64,000 bases of DNA from an uncultured Alphaproteobacteria bacterium (lineage in GTDB: Bacteria; Pseudomonadota; Alphaproteobacteria; Rs-D84), in NCBI GenBank assembly GCA_947175875.1, contig CAMWON010000005.1, positions 1 to 64,000 on the forward strand, given 5' to 3'. A model generated the notes under the pieces. It saw only the letters and a program-made list of their open reading frames with translations. It had not been told where the DNA came from and searched no databases. This document shows positions 25,005 to 34,310 of the stretch, one piece after another; the first letter of the stretch is position 1; each line of letters starts with the position of its first letter. The translations under genes were made by a program, and so were the position numbers.

Positions 25005-25739
25005 ATGAAAAAATTAGTATCTTTAAGTATATTGATGGGTTTGGTGGCGATGCCGGCTTTTGCCGCAGTGCGTAATGCGACCCCAAGCCATATAACAAAA
25101 GACTCAAAAGGCGGTTATGACGTCACATATAGTTATAAAGACAAGGCCAAGACAGGCTGGTATGTGACGGGCCGTGCTGAGCTGAGCATGCTGAACTTTA
25201 AGAACAAGTACAGCTCGGCTGCAGAATTCTCGGCGGATGAAAGCCACAGTGAAGACAAATATTCTTTTGAACCAGTGTTCGGCGGTTCTGTGGCGGCGGG
25301 TAAAAAGATAAACTATTTCTGGCGCGCCGAATTGGAAGCGGGTTATCTGGGCTTTTTTGAAGATGAAGACGCTGTTGCCAAATTCTCTATTTCCATGCCG
25401 TATTTGATGGCCAGCGGATATTATGATTTTACAAACGGCCTGTATGTCGGCGCTGGTGTCGGCGCGACAATTGCCAATTACAAAATAAGCGGCGATTATT
25501 TCAGCGGTTATGACAAGGAAAAGACCGCCTTTTCGCCGATGGGGGCGCTGATGTTTGGCTGGACGCATGAACTGGACGACAACCTGGTTGTGGATTTGCG
25601 TTATCGTCTGGCTGGAATGACGGGCAGTGAACTGAAGCTGCACTTCCAGGATGTGGACGACAACACGTATTGGTTCAAAAGCAAAACCGGCATGATTCTG
25701 GACAATTCCGTGTCGCTGGGTATTCGTTATGAATTTTAG
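25005..25739 (+). CDS. Opacity-like outer-membrane beta-barrel protein
   Basis: I place the start at ATG 25005, with TTGGAGGGT ahead, giving a signal peptide (MKKLVSLSILMGLVAMPAFA) and a 244-residue product. The mature sequence has alternating hydrophobic/aromatic beta strands (WYVTGRAELSMLNFK, GLYVGAGVGATIANYK, ALMFGWTHELD) and ends in Phe (GIRYEF), typical of an eight-stranded outer-membrane barrel. It stands alone before the fibre gene cluster. The function (adhesin, porin or structural) is not evident. Confidence 0.8.
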   Translation: MKKLVSLSILMGLVAMPAFAAVRNATPSHITKDSKGGYDVTYSYKDKAKTGWYVTGRAELSMLNFKNKYSSAAEFSADESHSEDKYSFEPVFGGSVAAGKKINYFWRAELEAGYLGFFEDEDAVAKFSISMPYLMASGYYDFTNGLYVGAGVGATIANYKISGDYFSGYDKEKTAFSPMGALMFGWTHELDDNLVVDLRYRLAGMTGSELKLHFQDVDDNTYWFKSKTGMILDNSVSLGIRYEF

Positions 25740-25751
25740 TACGAAAAGGTG

Positions 25752-25781
25752 TTGACCCGATTCGCAAAAGTATGGTATCAT
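25752..25781 (+). promoter_or_regulatory. Promoter of the first fibre gene
   Basis: TTGACC (25752-25757), 18-base spacer, TATCAT (25776-25781), 20 bases before the start codon. Confidence 0.55.
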
Positions 25782-25800
25782 TGCAGGTGTAGAGAGAGTT

Positions 25801-27810
25801 ATGAAATACGAAGTTCAAATATCACGATTGGCTGTTGTTTGTGTGCTGTGCACATCGGCTATTTCCGGTGCGCTGGGGGCGGCCTCGGTTCGTTCGTTGG
25901 GGGGCGCCGGAACATATACCGGCACATCTGCGGCGGCAACCGGCGGCTCGTCCGGCGGGGCGACGAACGCGGTTCGTGCGGGTTCTATGCGCGTGACGCC
26001 GTCAAGTGGCACGACATCGGCGTCGTCATCCGCGTCCAAGGGTACGACGACCACGGGGCGTGTTGCGACATCGCCGCGACTGTCCATTGGTAAATATTTG
26101 GGTGGCGGCACATCGGTCAGCGGCGGCAGTTCCATCAAAAATCAAAAGCCCGGCGGCTCTACAAGCAGCGGCAGTTCCGGCGGTTCCATGAATCCTGGTG
26201 TCGCGGCGGAGCTGGAGGGGCGTGTCGGTGAACTGGAGGCGCGTGTTGACGGCATGTACGAAAAGGGCGATGTTGATGCGGCTTTGTCTGACAAGCAGAA
26301 TGTCCTGACGCCGGTCGATGACTATATCGTTATCGACAAAGATGAAATATATTTGGACGTTGATGCCCTGCAGGAAAATTTAGAGGCGACAGCCGGCAAA
26401 GACGGCCGCGAGGTTGAAATCGGTTCCAATACGACACACCTGTTGTGGCGCTATAAGAATGATCCGGTGTGGCAGGAATTGATTGCCTTGTCCGCGATTA
26501 CCGGTGCGCCTGGTGCGGACGGCGCCATGGGACCCCAGGGGCCGGCCGGTGAAAAAGGTGAGAAGGGCGACAAGGGTGACAAAGGTGAGAAGGGTGACCC
26601 GGGCGAGGGTTTGAACTCTGACCTGTATCCGACCAAAGAGTTTATGAATTCCGAAATTGCCAAGGCTATTTCAAATGCCACGACGAATTATGTGACCGTT
26701 ACGGAAATGAACGCGGCACTTGACGGCAAGGCGGACAAGACGGCGTTGGCGGCGTATGCCACCAATACTGGTGTCGCAGCGGCGATTGACAATGCCACGG
26801 CTGATTTGGCGACCAAGGCGGAAATGAATACAGGGCTGGCAGGCAAGGCGGATGTTGGCGCTTCCTATACCAAGGCTGAGGCTGATGCAAAATATTTGAC
26901 CGAGCATCAGTCGTTGGCGGACTATGCCAAGACAGCGGATGTTTCGAGTACTTATGCAACAAAGAAAGAGCTGGCGGATGCAGTTATAGAGGCTGGCAAT
27001 ATTGATTTGACGGGTTATGCGAAAACAGCAGATGTCGAAGAGGCCTTGAATCTGAAAGCAGATAAAACGGCATTGGACGGCAAAGCTGATGTTGCGACGG
27101 TTGCCGGATTGGCGACGCGCGTGACACAGGCGGAGGCGGCCATTGACGATGTGAGCGAGATTGCGTCCGGTGCGGCAACAACCGCATCCGCGGCAAACAC
27201 GACGGCGACGAATGCTGCAGCTGCGGCCACGGCGGCAACAACTGCCGCGAACGAGGCGGCGGCACTGGCGTCTGCGGCGAAAACGGCGGCCGACACGGCA
27301 AAGGTGGCGGCGGATTCCGCCAAGACTGCGGCTGATGCGGCGGCATCCGATGCGGCGTCTGCGACGACGGTTGCGTCTGCGGCCAAGACGTCGGCCGATG
27401 CGGCGACGGCTGGGTTGGCGAACAAGGCTGACAAGGCGACAACGCTGGCGGGTTATGGAATTACAGATGCGTACACCAAGGCAGAGGTTGAGACCAAGAT
27501 TGCAGAAGCTGGTGTTGGTGATATAGATTTGGAAGCGTATGCCAAGACGGATTATGTTAATGCCGAATTGGCCAAAAAGGCAAATACTGCCGATTTGGGT
27601 GCCTTGGCAAAGAAAGACACGATTTCAAATGCGGATGTTGCGGATAACGCGGCAATTGCAAAAGAAAAACTGGCCACTGATGTTCAGGCATCGTTGGCCA
27701 AGGCTGACCAGGCGGTCACGACCGCCGATGCGCCGACCGATGGGGATTATGTCCTTGCGGTCAGCAATGGTCAAAAGGGCTGGTTCGAGGTTGTAACAAC
27801 ACTTGAGTAA
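25801..27810 (+). CDS. Fibre-like surface protein with a collagen-like segment
   Basis: A 669-residue low-complexity protein with an N-terminal hydrophobic export segment, a Gly/Ser/Thr-rich region (30-130), a collagen-like run of 12 GXY triplets (about 234-270, such as GEKGDKGDKGEKGDPGEG), and then Ala/Thr/Asp-rich coiled-coil repeats (motifs KADKTALAAYA, YAKTADV) to the C-terminus. No anchoring barrel is visible. The repeats resemble phage tail fibres and trimeric surface fibres. It is the first of five related genes. Secretion is predicted from the signal; trimerisation and function are inferred from repeat type. Confidence 0.65.
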   Translation: MKYEVQISRLAVVCVLCTSAISGALGAASVRSLGGAGTYTGTSAAATGGSSGGATNAVRAGSMRVTPSSGTTSASSSASKGTTTTGRVATSPRLSIGKYLGGGTSVSGGSSIKNQKPGGSTSSGSSGGSMNPGVAAELEGRVGELEARVDGMYEKGDVDAALSDKQNVLTPVDDYIVIDKDEIYLDVDALQENLEATAGKDGREVEIGSNTTHLLWRYKNDPVWQELIALSAITGAPGADGAMGPQGPAGEKGEKGDKGDKGEKGDPGEGLNSDLYPTKEFMNSEIAKAISNATTNYVTVTEMNAALDGKADKTALAAYATNTGVAAAIDNATADLATKAEMNTGLAGKADVGASYTKAEADAKYLTEHQSLADYAKTADVSSTYATKKELADAVIEAGNIDLTGYAKTADVEEALNLKADKTALDGKADVATVAGLATRVTQAEAAIDDVSEIASGAATTASAANTTATNAAAAATAATTAANEAAALASAAKTAADTAKVAADSAKTAADAAASDAASATTVASAAKTSADAATAGLANKADKATTLAGYGITDAYTKAEVETKIAEAGVGDIDLEAYAKTDYVNAELAKKANTADLGALAKKDTISNADVADNAAIAKEKLATDVQASLAKADQAVTTADAPTDGDYVLAVSNGQKGWFEVVTTLE

Positions 27811-27877
27811 AGCCTCAAACCCGATTAGGAGAACAGGCCCTTGGGCCATTACAGGGATATAAAAAGGAAGGAAAAAA

Positions 27878-28681
27878 ATGAAAGTAAAAAATATTGCTTT
27901 TTCTGGATTTGCGGCGGCTATCCTGGCCACCAGCGCGGCAAGCGCGGCACCCCAGATTGCCAGCAAACAGTATGTTGACGACAAAGTTAAGACGGATGTC
28001 CAGACTTTGCAGACAACAATTGAAAACAACTATACAAAAACCGAACAGTTGCAGGACGTTATCGTCAACAATATCACCCAGGAATTGGCAAAAGACGACA
28101 GCGAACTGAAAACAGCTATTGACGAAGCGTTGGATACAAAAGCCGATGCGGCGACAGTGACCCAGATTAACACAACCGTTAACAACTTGAATACGACGGT
28201 CGAAGGTCTGGAAGCAGATGTTGCGGGCAAAGCCGACAAGTTGACCGGTGAAGCCATCAAGGCAGGCAATGTTGCGGTAATTGATGCAACAGGTAACTAT
28301 GTTGCAGGTACGGTTGCAGCATCTGATCTGGTTACGAATGCAACTGTGACAGACAAGATTACAGCAGCCTTGGAAGGCAATGAATCTGTAAAAGAAATTA
28401 TTACCACAATCGTCAGCAACGGTGACGTTGTGACAGACGCAATTGACAAGTCTGTTACCGAAGGCACGCTGAAAACCGAACTGGATAAGAAAGCGAACGC
28501 GACGGATGTTTACACAAAGGCCGAAGCAGACGCCAAGATTATCGAATTGGCGATTCCGCAGCCGACCGGTGCATGTGCATCTGAATCCGGACGTTGTGTA
28601 TTGTCGGTTGACACGACTGGTAAAAGCCTGATGTGGTTGGATGTAACCTCGCCGCTGGAAGCCACCGGTACGGGTGAATAA
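27878..28681 (+). CDS. Fibre-like surface protein, paralogue 2
   Basis: A 267-residue protein with a signal peptide (ILATSAASAA), a segment SKQYVDDKV shared in form with the other members, a coiled-coil body, and a C-terminal motif IPQPTGACASESGRC. The two close cysteines near the C-terminus recur in the next two paralogues. GGAAGGAAAAAA precedes ATG 27878. It is probably cotranscribed with the first gene (67 bases between). Confidence 0.65.
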   Translation: MKVKNIAFSGFAAAILATSAASAAPQIASKQYVDDKVKTDVQTLQTTIENNYTKTEQLQDVIVNNITQELAKDDSELKTAIDEALDTKADAATVTQINTTVNNLNTTVEGLEADVAGKADKLTGEAIKAGNVAVIDATGNYVAGTVAASDLVTNATVTDKITAALEGNESVKEIITTIVSNGDVVTDAIDKSVTEGTLKTELDKKANATDVYTKAEADAKIIELAIPQPTGACASESGRCVLSVDTTGKSLMWLDVTSPLEATGTGE

Positions 28682-28717
28682 GTTTTGAATAAAGAAAGCT
28701 AAGGAAAGGGATAAATA

Positions 28718-29593
28718 ATGAAAAAGCTGACTACTGGTATTTTCACGGTTGTTTTGGGCTTGGTTGCAGCAGATGCCAGTGCTGCTGTCACGTCTAAGGC
28801 TTATGTAGATGCGCGTGTAGGTGCGGTTGACACAAAAGTTGAAGGCTTGGAGACAACAGTCAACCAATTCACAACCAACATTGGCGACACAATTACAAAT
28901 CAGATTACCCAGGAATTGAAAAGCGACACATCTGAAATCGCAAAAGCGTTGGATGCCAAGGCTGATGCGGCTGATTTGACCGCACTGGGCACTCGTGTAA
29001 CAACGGCCGAAGGCGAAATTGATACTTTGCAGTCTGATGTTAGCGATTTGAAAAAATTGAACGGTGGCGCGGATGCGGAAGGTTCTATTGCAAATACTAT
29101 TGCAAATGAATTGAAAAATTATTCCACAACAACCGAAGTCAACAACTTGATTTCAACGGCCACAGACGACATGGAAACCCAGACGCATGCTGCGGCGACA
29201 TATGCGACAAAGGCACAGTTGACGGCAGAAGAAACAGCGCGTACATCTGCTGATAATGCCATTAACGCAAAAATCGGTACTGTTGCAGAAGGCAAGACGG
29301 TTGTTCAGATGATTAACGAAGCGGCTGCCGGTGCAGAATATGATGATACCGAAGTTCGTGGTCTTATTTCGACAAATGCATCTGGAATTGCTGCGAATAA
29401 AACAGCCGTAGAAAAGGCGCAGGCTGATGCGACAAAGGGTATTGCAGATGCGGCGGCGGCACAGACGACGGCAAATGCTGCGATTCCGAAACCGGCGGGC
29501 GAGTGTGCCAATCCGACAAACAAATGCGTTTTGACATTTGCTGGTGGTAACACATATGCATGGGAAGTTATTGAACGCGAGGGCGGTCAGTAA
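28718..29593 (+). CDS. Fibre-like surface protein, paralogue 3
   Basis: A 291-residue protein with a signal peptide (GLVAADASAA), the motif SKAYVDARV, Ala/Thr/Glu-rich heptad-like body, and a C-terminal motif AIPKPAGECANPTNKC followed by WEVIE. AAGGAAAGGGATAA precedes ATG 28718. The body can form a long coiled coil; two Cys at the C-terminus may link subunits. Confidence 0.65.
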   Translation: MKKLTTGIFTVVLGLVAADASAAVTSKAYVDARVGAVDTKVEGLETTVNQFTTNIGDTITNQITQELKSDTSEIAKALDAKADAADLTALGTRVTTAEGEIDTLQSDVSDLKKLNGGADAEGSIANTIANELKNYSTTTEVNNLISTATDDMETQTHAAATYATKAQLTAEETARTSADNAINAKIGTVAEGKTVVQMINEAAAGAEYDDTEVRGLISTNASGIAANKTAVEKAQADATKGIADAAAAQTTANAAIPKPAGECANPTNKCVLTFAGGNTYAWEVIEREGGQ

Positions 29594-29694
29594 AATAAAA
29601 AAATCCCGGTGGCCGATGAATCCGGCCGCCGGGTAAGGTGATGCGTGGCGGCGCATCAATTTGGCGGATAAAAAATATTTAGGTAAAGTTAGTT

Positions 29695-31206
29695 ATGAAA
29701 AAAGTAGGATTTTTAGCAGTTTCTTTGGCGGCGTTGATGTCTGTTGGTGCGGCGCGTGCGGATATTGCGTCAACAACGTATGTTGATAATGTTGCAAATA
29801 CAAAACAGGACAAGCTGACCATTGATACGGTGGCTTCCTATGATGCAAAGCACACGGATAACGACAGCCGTATTCCCACGGTAAAGGTTGCGGAAGAAAT
29901 TGCGGGTGCGACCGCCGATGCGGCTGTTGCGGCAACGGTTATTCAGATTGGCAATACATATGCGACCAAGGATCAGTTGACGGCTGAAACAAACGCGCGT
30001 ACATCTGCGGATACGGCGCTGGGGACAAGAATTGACAATGAAGTTACCGCACGTACTTCCGGTGATAATGCAATCAATACAAAAATCGGTACCGTGCCGA
30101 CCGGCAAGACTGTCGTTGGAATGATTGAAGAGGCGAAGGAAGCTGCCACATATGATGATACGACTGTAAAGGCGGACATCAAGAAAAACGCAGACGCCAT
30201 TACCACAATTAACAGCAGTGCGGTTATGACATCTGGTGCGACCAAGGCAAAGATTGATGCGATTGCCACAAATACCGATGATATTGCAACAATCAAGACA
30301 CAGCAGACCAACCAGGATTCCAAGATTTCCGCTTTGGAAACAGGCAAGCAGGATAAATTGGGTTACACCGCTGAAAATGCAGCGAACAGAACCATAACGA
30401 TTTCTGCGGCGGCCACGGCCAGCGATACAAAGTATCCGTCTGAAAAAGCGGTTGCGACCGCATTGGCGGGTAAGCAGGCGGCCGGCGACTATGCAACGAA
30501 TGCGACGGTTAATGCTGTAAAGTCGACAGCAGATGCAGCAAACACCCAGGCAAACACCAACAAGACCGCAATTGCAAATCTGCAGACATCCAAACAGGAT
30601 AAACTGACAACATCTAACATCAAGGGTACGGGCAGTGTTACCGTAACGGTTGCGGACGGTGTCGTGACTGTTGATGGTACAGATACGCAATATACATTGC
30701 CTGCGGCGACAGCAAATGCGTTGGGTGGTGTAAAAAGTGGTGGTAATATCACAGTTGGAACAGACGGTGCGGTTACCGTGAACCAGGCGACAAATGCCAC
30801 GAACGCCACGAATGCAACGAATGCCACCAAGGCGACACAGGATGCGTCAGGCAATGTCATAACAACGACTTATGCCACCAAGACGGAAAACAACGCAAAA
30901 ATGGCAACGTCTGCATATAATACGGCAACAACGGTTGCTGCGGATGGTACGTATGTAAAGAAAACCAATACGGTTGCGGCAAACTTGACGGCCCTGGATA
31001 CCGGTGCCAAGGCGGCAAAAGATGCGGCCGACGGGGCGCAGACAACAGCCAATACGGCCAAGACGAATGCTGCGACGGCTCAGGCCAAGGCGGACAGTGC
31101 ATATACTTTGGCGAATGCGGCGATTCCGAAGCCGTCAGGCAGTTGTAAGGATTGCGTGCTGAAGTTTAACGGTACCACGTTCTCTTGGGAAGAGATTGGA
31201 CGTTAA
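29695..31206 (+). CDS. Fibre-like surface protein, paralogue 4
   Basis: A 503-residue protein with a signal peptide (SVGAARADIA), STTYVDNVA, the block RIPTVKVAEEIAGATADAA and, around 330-400, a segment ATANALGGVKSGGNITVGTD followed by short NAT repeats. The C-terminus has AIPKPSGSCKDCVL and WEEIG. The block of about 200 bases from 30691 is shared with paralogue 5. The 101-base gap before it contains a GC-rich stem but no clear U-run. Confidence 0.65.
   Translation: MKKVGFLAVSLAALMSVGAARADIASTTYVDNVANTKQDKLTIDTVASYDAKHTDNDSRIPTVKVAEEIAGATADAAVAATVIQIGNTYATKDQLTAETNARTSADTALGTRIDNEVTARTSGDNAINTKIGTVPTGKTVVGMIEEAKEAATYDDTTVKADIKKNADAITTINSSAVMTSGATKAKIDAIATNTDDIATIKTQQTNQDSKISALETGKQDKLGYTAENAANRTITISAAATASDTKYPSEKAVATALAGKQAAGDYATNATVNAVKSTADAANTQANTNKTAIANLQTSKQDKLTTSNIKGTGSVTVTVADGVVTVDGTDTQYTLPAATANALGGVKSGGNITVGTDGAVTVNQATNATNATNATNATKATQDASGNVITTTYATKTENNAKMATSAYNTATTVAADGTYVKKTNTVAANLTALDTGAKAAKDAADGAQTTANTAKTNAATAQAKADSAYTLANAAIPKPSGSCKDCVLKFNGTTFSWEEIGR
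30691..30890 (+). repeat. Shared fibre-gene block (copy in paralogue 4)
   Basis: The segment starting TATACATTGCC and running through the GGTGGTAATATCAC region and the NAT repeats to ATGCCACCAAG is closely similar to 32293-32490 in paralogue 5. The match suggests duplication or gene conversion. Confidence 0.6.
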
Positions 31207-31314
31207 CTGTAAAAATTGTGGCGCAATACAAAAAATTGTTTTTGCGCCACATAAATCCTTGTGAGTGAGTAGGGTTTTGTGATAATATATAAGCTGGTAG
31301 AGAGTTTTTAAGTT

Positions 31315-32721
31315 ATGAGAGTTATAGCTGGTATTTTTGCAGTTTCTGTTATCGCGACTATGTCCGTAATTTCGGCCCGTGCAGAGGTTGTGTCAACTGA
31401 ATTGTTGGATAGGCGTCTGGGGACCGAGGGAAATCTGGCGGCCGTGGCATCATCCGGTTCGTATAATGATTTGGCGAACAAGCCGACCATCCCGGCGGCG
31501 CAGGTTCAGCCGGACTGGAATGCAACATCCGGTATGGGGCAGATAAAGAATAAACCGACATTGGGTGCATTGGCGGCGAAGAGTGCCGTGACGTCTGCGG
31601 AAATTACAGACGGAACAATTGTTAATGCCGATATTAGCGGAAGTGCGGCGATTGCGCCTTCCAAGATTGCAATAGATACGGTTGCAACGTACGAGAATAT
31701 TCCGGCGGCGGACAAGGAAAAGCGTATTCCGTCTGTGGCGCTGGCCGAAGAAATTGCCGGGGCGACTGCCGATGCGGCTGTTGCGTCTGCGGTGGCAAAT
31801 GTTGGCAAGACGTATCAGGTAAAATCAACCGCGGCATATCAGATGGGTGGTGCCAACGGCGCATGGACAACAATGTCGGCGGACCAACAGAATGCCTTGA
31901 ATTCAAAGGTGACCGCGGCCAAGGTGACAGCCTATGACGGTTATGCGGCAACAATTGCGAACAAGCAGGACAAGTCAACGGCGGTGACGCACACGGCGAA
32001 CACGGCGGCCGGTGATTCAACGCACCCGGTATATGTGAACGCGTCCGGCGTTGCGACAAAAATAGACAAGGTTGCGGCGGCCGCGGCGGCCGATACGGCG
32101 ACATCCGCGACCAAGGCCACGCAAGATGCGTCCGGCAATACCATAACGACGACATATGCCACAAAGTCAGAGATGAATGCGGTAAAATCGACCGCAGAGG
32201 GCAAGCAGGATGCCTTGACGGCGGGTGCATACATTACCATTACAAAAGATACGTCCACTGGTAAAACCACAATTGCATCCACCGGTCCGACATATACATT
32301 GCCAGCGGCGACAGCAAACGCACTGGGTGGTGTAAAAAGCGGTGGTAATATCACGGTCGGGACAGACGGTGCGGTTACAGTAAACCAGGCGGCCAGTGCG
32401 ACCAACGCAACGAATGCGACGAACGCCACCAAGGCGACCCAGGACGCGTCCGGTAATACCATAACAACGACTTATGCGACAAAAACCGAAATGGGTAACA
32501 AACAGGACAAGTCGACGGCGGTGACGCACACGGCGAACACGGCGGCTGGTGATTCAACGCATCCGGTATATGTGAATGCGTCTGGTGTTGCGACCAAGAT
32601 AGACAAAGTTGCCGCGGCATCCGCCGCAGATACGGCGACAACGGCCACGACCGCTACAAATGCCAAAAAGATATGCAGCGGTTCCACATGTACAAGCTTT
32701 GTGGATATCTGGGTTGAATAA
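31315..32721 (+). CDS. Fibre-like surface protein, paralogue 5
   Basis: A 468-residue protein with a signal peptide (MRVIAGIFAVSVIATMSVISARA), the block RIPSVALAEEIAGATADAA, and two copies of a ~60-residue unit (from bases 31961 and 32501) with HTANTAAGDSTHPVYVNASG. It also carries the ATANALGGVKSGGNITVGTD block of paralogue 4. The end differs from the others (ICSGSTCTSFVDIWVE) but keeps two cysteines. A TTGTGA/GATAAT pair at 31259-31286 gives it its own promoter. Confidence 0.65.
   Translation: MRVIAGIFAVSVIATMSVISARAEVVSTELLDRRLGTEGNLAAVASSGSYNDLANKPTIPAAQVQPDWNATSGMGQIKNKPTLGALAAKSAVTSAEITDGTIVNADISGSAAIAPSKIAIDTVATYENIPAADKEKRIPSVALAEEIAGATADAAVASAVANVGKTYQVKSTAAYQMGGANGAWTTMSADQQNALNSKVTAAKVTAYDGYAATIANKQDKSTAVTHTANTAAGDSTHPVYVNASGVATKIDKVAAAAAADTATSATKATQDASGNTITTTYATKSEMNAVKSTAEGKQDALTAGAYITITKDTSTGKTTIASTGPTYTLPAATANALGGVKSGGNITVGTDGAVTVNQAASATNATNATNATKATQDASGNTITTTYATKTEMGNKQDKSTAVTHTANTAAGDSTHPVYVNASGVATKIDKVAAASAADTATTATTATNAKKICSGSTCTSFVDIWVE
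31961..32080 (+). repeat. Internal repeat unit 1 in paralogue 5
   Basis: About 120 bases starting ACAAGCAGGACAAGTC are nearly identical to 32501-32620, encoding the HTANTAAGDSTHPVYVNASG unit. Most differences are single-base and third-position. Confidence 0.65.
32501..32620 (+). repeat. Internal repeat unit 2 in paralogue 5
   Basis: Second copy of the unit at 31961-32080. The two copies lie 540 bases apart and could recombine to change fibre length by 180 residues. Confidence 0.65.
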
Positions 32722-32750
32722 GTTTCCCTTTACGGGATAGGAGAGGAGAA

Positions 32751-32777
32751 AAACAGCGGCATTGCCGCTGTTTTTTT
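32751..32777 (+). terminator. Terminator after the fibre cluster
   Basis: AACAGCGGC-ATT-GCCGCTGTT followed by a T-run. Confidence 0.8.
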
Positions 32778-32791
32778 ATTTGATAATGGCT

Positions 32792-33364
32792 TTATAACAA
32801 CATCATTAAGCCGATGCCCAGGCCTGCCGCGATAATGGCAAACATTGTAATCGGCCAGAAATATTTTTTTACAATCGCGTTCGCCGCGTCTTGGAACCGC
32901 CACAGCAATGCCGCGACAACGGCAAAGCGCGCCGTGCGGAATATTGCCGACACGCCCAGGAACAATGCGGCCGGGAATCCCATGAATCCGGCGCATATCG
33001 CCATCAACTTGTACGGAATAGGGGTGAACGCCGTTAAAACGATTATGAACAGGCCGTGCTTTATGAACAGCGCCTGGGCCATTTCAAATTTTTCCATTGT
33101 CGCAAAATTTTGAATCAGCCATACGCCAACCGAGTCAAACAGCCAGTATCCAATCAGATACGCAATGGCGCCGCCAACCAGGCTGCCTGCGGCGGCTGCG
33201 ACGGTAATCGGAATGGCGCGACGGCGGTTGGCGATAATGGGCGGGGTCATGAATACTTCGGGTGGAACGAACAAGAAAATTGACTCGCATACGGTTAATA
33301 TAAAGACAATCCATGTGTATGCTGGGTGCTCGGACTTTTTCAGAATAGATTCCACCAGTTTCAT
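32792..33364 (-). CDS. DedA/YqaA-family membrane protein
   Basis: The 190-residue protein has about five membrane segments and the SNARE-associated/VTT-type features: EVFMTPPIIANRRRA, GGAIAYLIGYWLFDSVG, and FTPIPYKLMAI. Family members are candidate lipid scramblases or transporters with a general role in membrane homeostasis. The assignment is to the DedA superfamily; the exact substrate is unknown. It reads opposite to rbfA. Confidence 0.8.
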   Translation of the reverse strand: MKLVESILKKSEHPAYTWIVFILTVCESIFLFVPPEVFMTPPIIANRRRAIPITVAAAAGSLVGGAIAYLIGYWLFDSVGVWLIQNFATMEKFEMAQALFIKHGLFIIVLTAFTPIPYKLMAICAGFMGFPAALFLGVSAIFRTARFAVVAALLWRFQDAANAIVKKYFWPITMFAIIAAGLGIGLMMLL

Positions 33365-33449
33365 TTTTCCCCCAATTTTTCAAAAATTTTCTTGATTGTA
33401 CATAAATTTCGTCTACTTTACAAACTATAAGTAACAAAAAGAAGCGAAT

Positions 33450-33806
33450 ATGCAGAAAAAAAACACAAATTCTAATAGAGGAATGCGTATTGCGGCCAAG
33501 GTTCAGACAATCGTTGCAGAGATACTGCGCGACAACTATGGCGACGACGCGATTGTCGCCGGTGTGTCTTTGGTTGGCGCAGAGGCGCATGGGGGATTGC
33601 AGTTTGTGCGCCTTTATTATTATTCGCGTAACGCCGATACGGCCGCGGTACAGAAACGTCTGGACGAGATTGTTCGCAGTGTCCGGTTCGAGCTGGGGGC
33701 GCGTATGAACCAGAAATATGTGCCGGACATTCGCTTTGAATATGACGACACGTTGGAGCGGGCGGCGCGTATTGATGAACTGTTGGGGAAGATTTCAAAT
33801 GAATAA
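33450..33806 (+). CDS. rbfA: Ribosome-binding factor A
   Basis: Cold-shock factor that matures the 16S rRNA 5' end in the 30S subunit. The 118-residue protein shows the KH-like fold elements (IAAKVQTIVAEIL, the VSLVGAEAHGG strand, and the C-terminal IRFEYDDTLERAARIDELL). Its stop codon overlaps the next gene's start, so the GNAT protein is coupled. infB, truB and rpsO, usual neighbours, are absent here. Confidence 0.85.
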   Translation: MQKKNTNSNRGMRIAAKVQTIVAEILRDNYGDDAIVAGVSLVGAEAHGGLQFVRLYYYSRNADTAAVQKRLDEIVRSVRFELGARMNQKYVPDIRFEYDDTLERAARIDELLGKISNE

Positions 33807-34245
33807 TGAAGACGGTGTAATCAGCCGGGTTTCCGAAGTGTCTGATAATTTATTGATGGAATGCTATTGGATTGCGAATTTGTCGCGTCCGAATAATGCA
33901 ATGATGATTCATGGGTTTATGCAGCGCGAGGTAAATGTTAACAAACATATTTTGTTTGCCTATTTTGTGCGCCAGCAGCTGCGCGGCTTTATCAAGGGGC
34001 ATCTTACAAAAGAAGGCGACAAGATAATGGCGCGGATAGACTGGCTGTTTATAGACCCGATATGCCAGCGCAGCGGCATCGGTGCCCGCCTGATTGAGGC
34101 GTACGAGGCGCATTGCCGCAATGCGGGTGTGCGCCGCATGCTGGTGCAGCCGGCGCCCACCCGTCAGGCTAAGAACTTTTATGCCAAGCACGGATACGGT
34201 CCGTGCGGGATGACATTCACGCACGCCAAAGATTTGGTACGCTAA
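33799..34245 (+). CDS. GNAT-family acetyltransferase
   Basis: The 148-residue protein uses ATG 33799, overlapping the rbfA stop by 8 bases; the longer frame from 33718 runs inside rbfA and is rejected. Motif A is QRSGIGARL, preceded by [12 protein letters not shown], and motif B runs FYAKHGYG. It probably acetylates a small molecule or a protein N-terminus. Substrate unknown. Confidence 0.82.
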   Translation: MNNEDGVISRVSEVSDNLLMECYWIANLSRPNNAMMIHGFMQREVNVNKHILFAYFVRQQLRGFIKGHLTKEGDKIMARIDWLFIDPICQRSGIGARLIEAYEAHCRNAGVRRMLVQPAPTRQAKNFYAKHGYGPCGMTFTHAKDLVR

Positions 34246-34310
34246 ATTGCGGCGTATTTTCTTGTAAAAAACAGATTGCAAGTTTCTCTATACTGGTGTA
34301 CCATTGCCGC

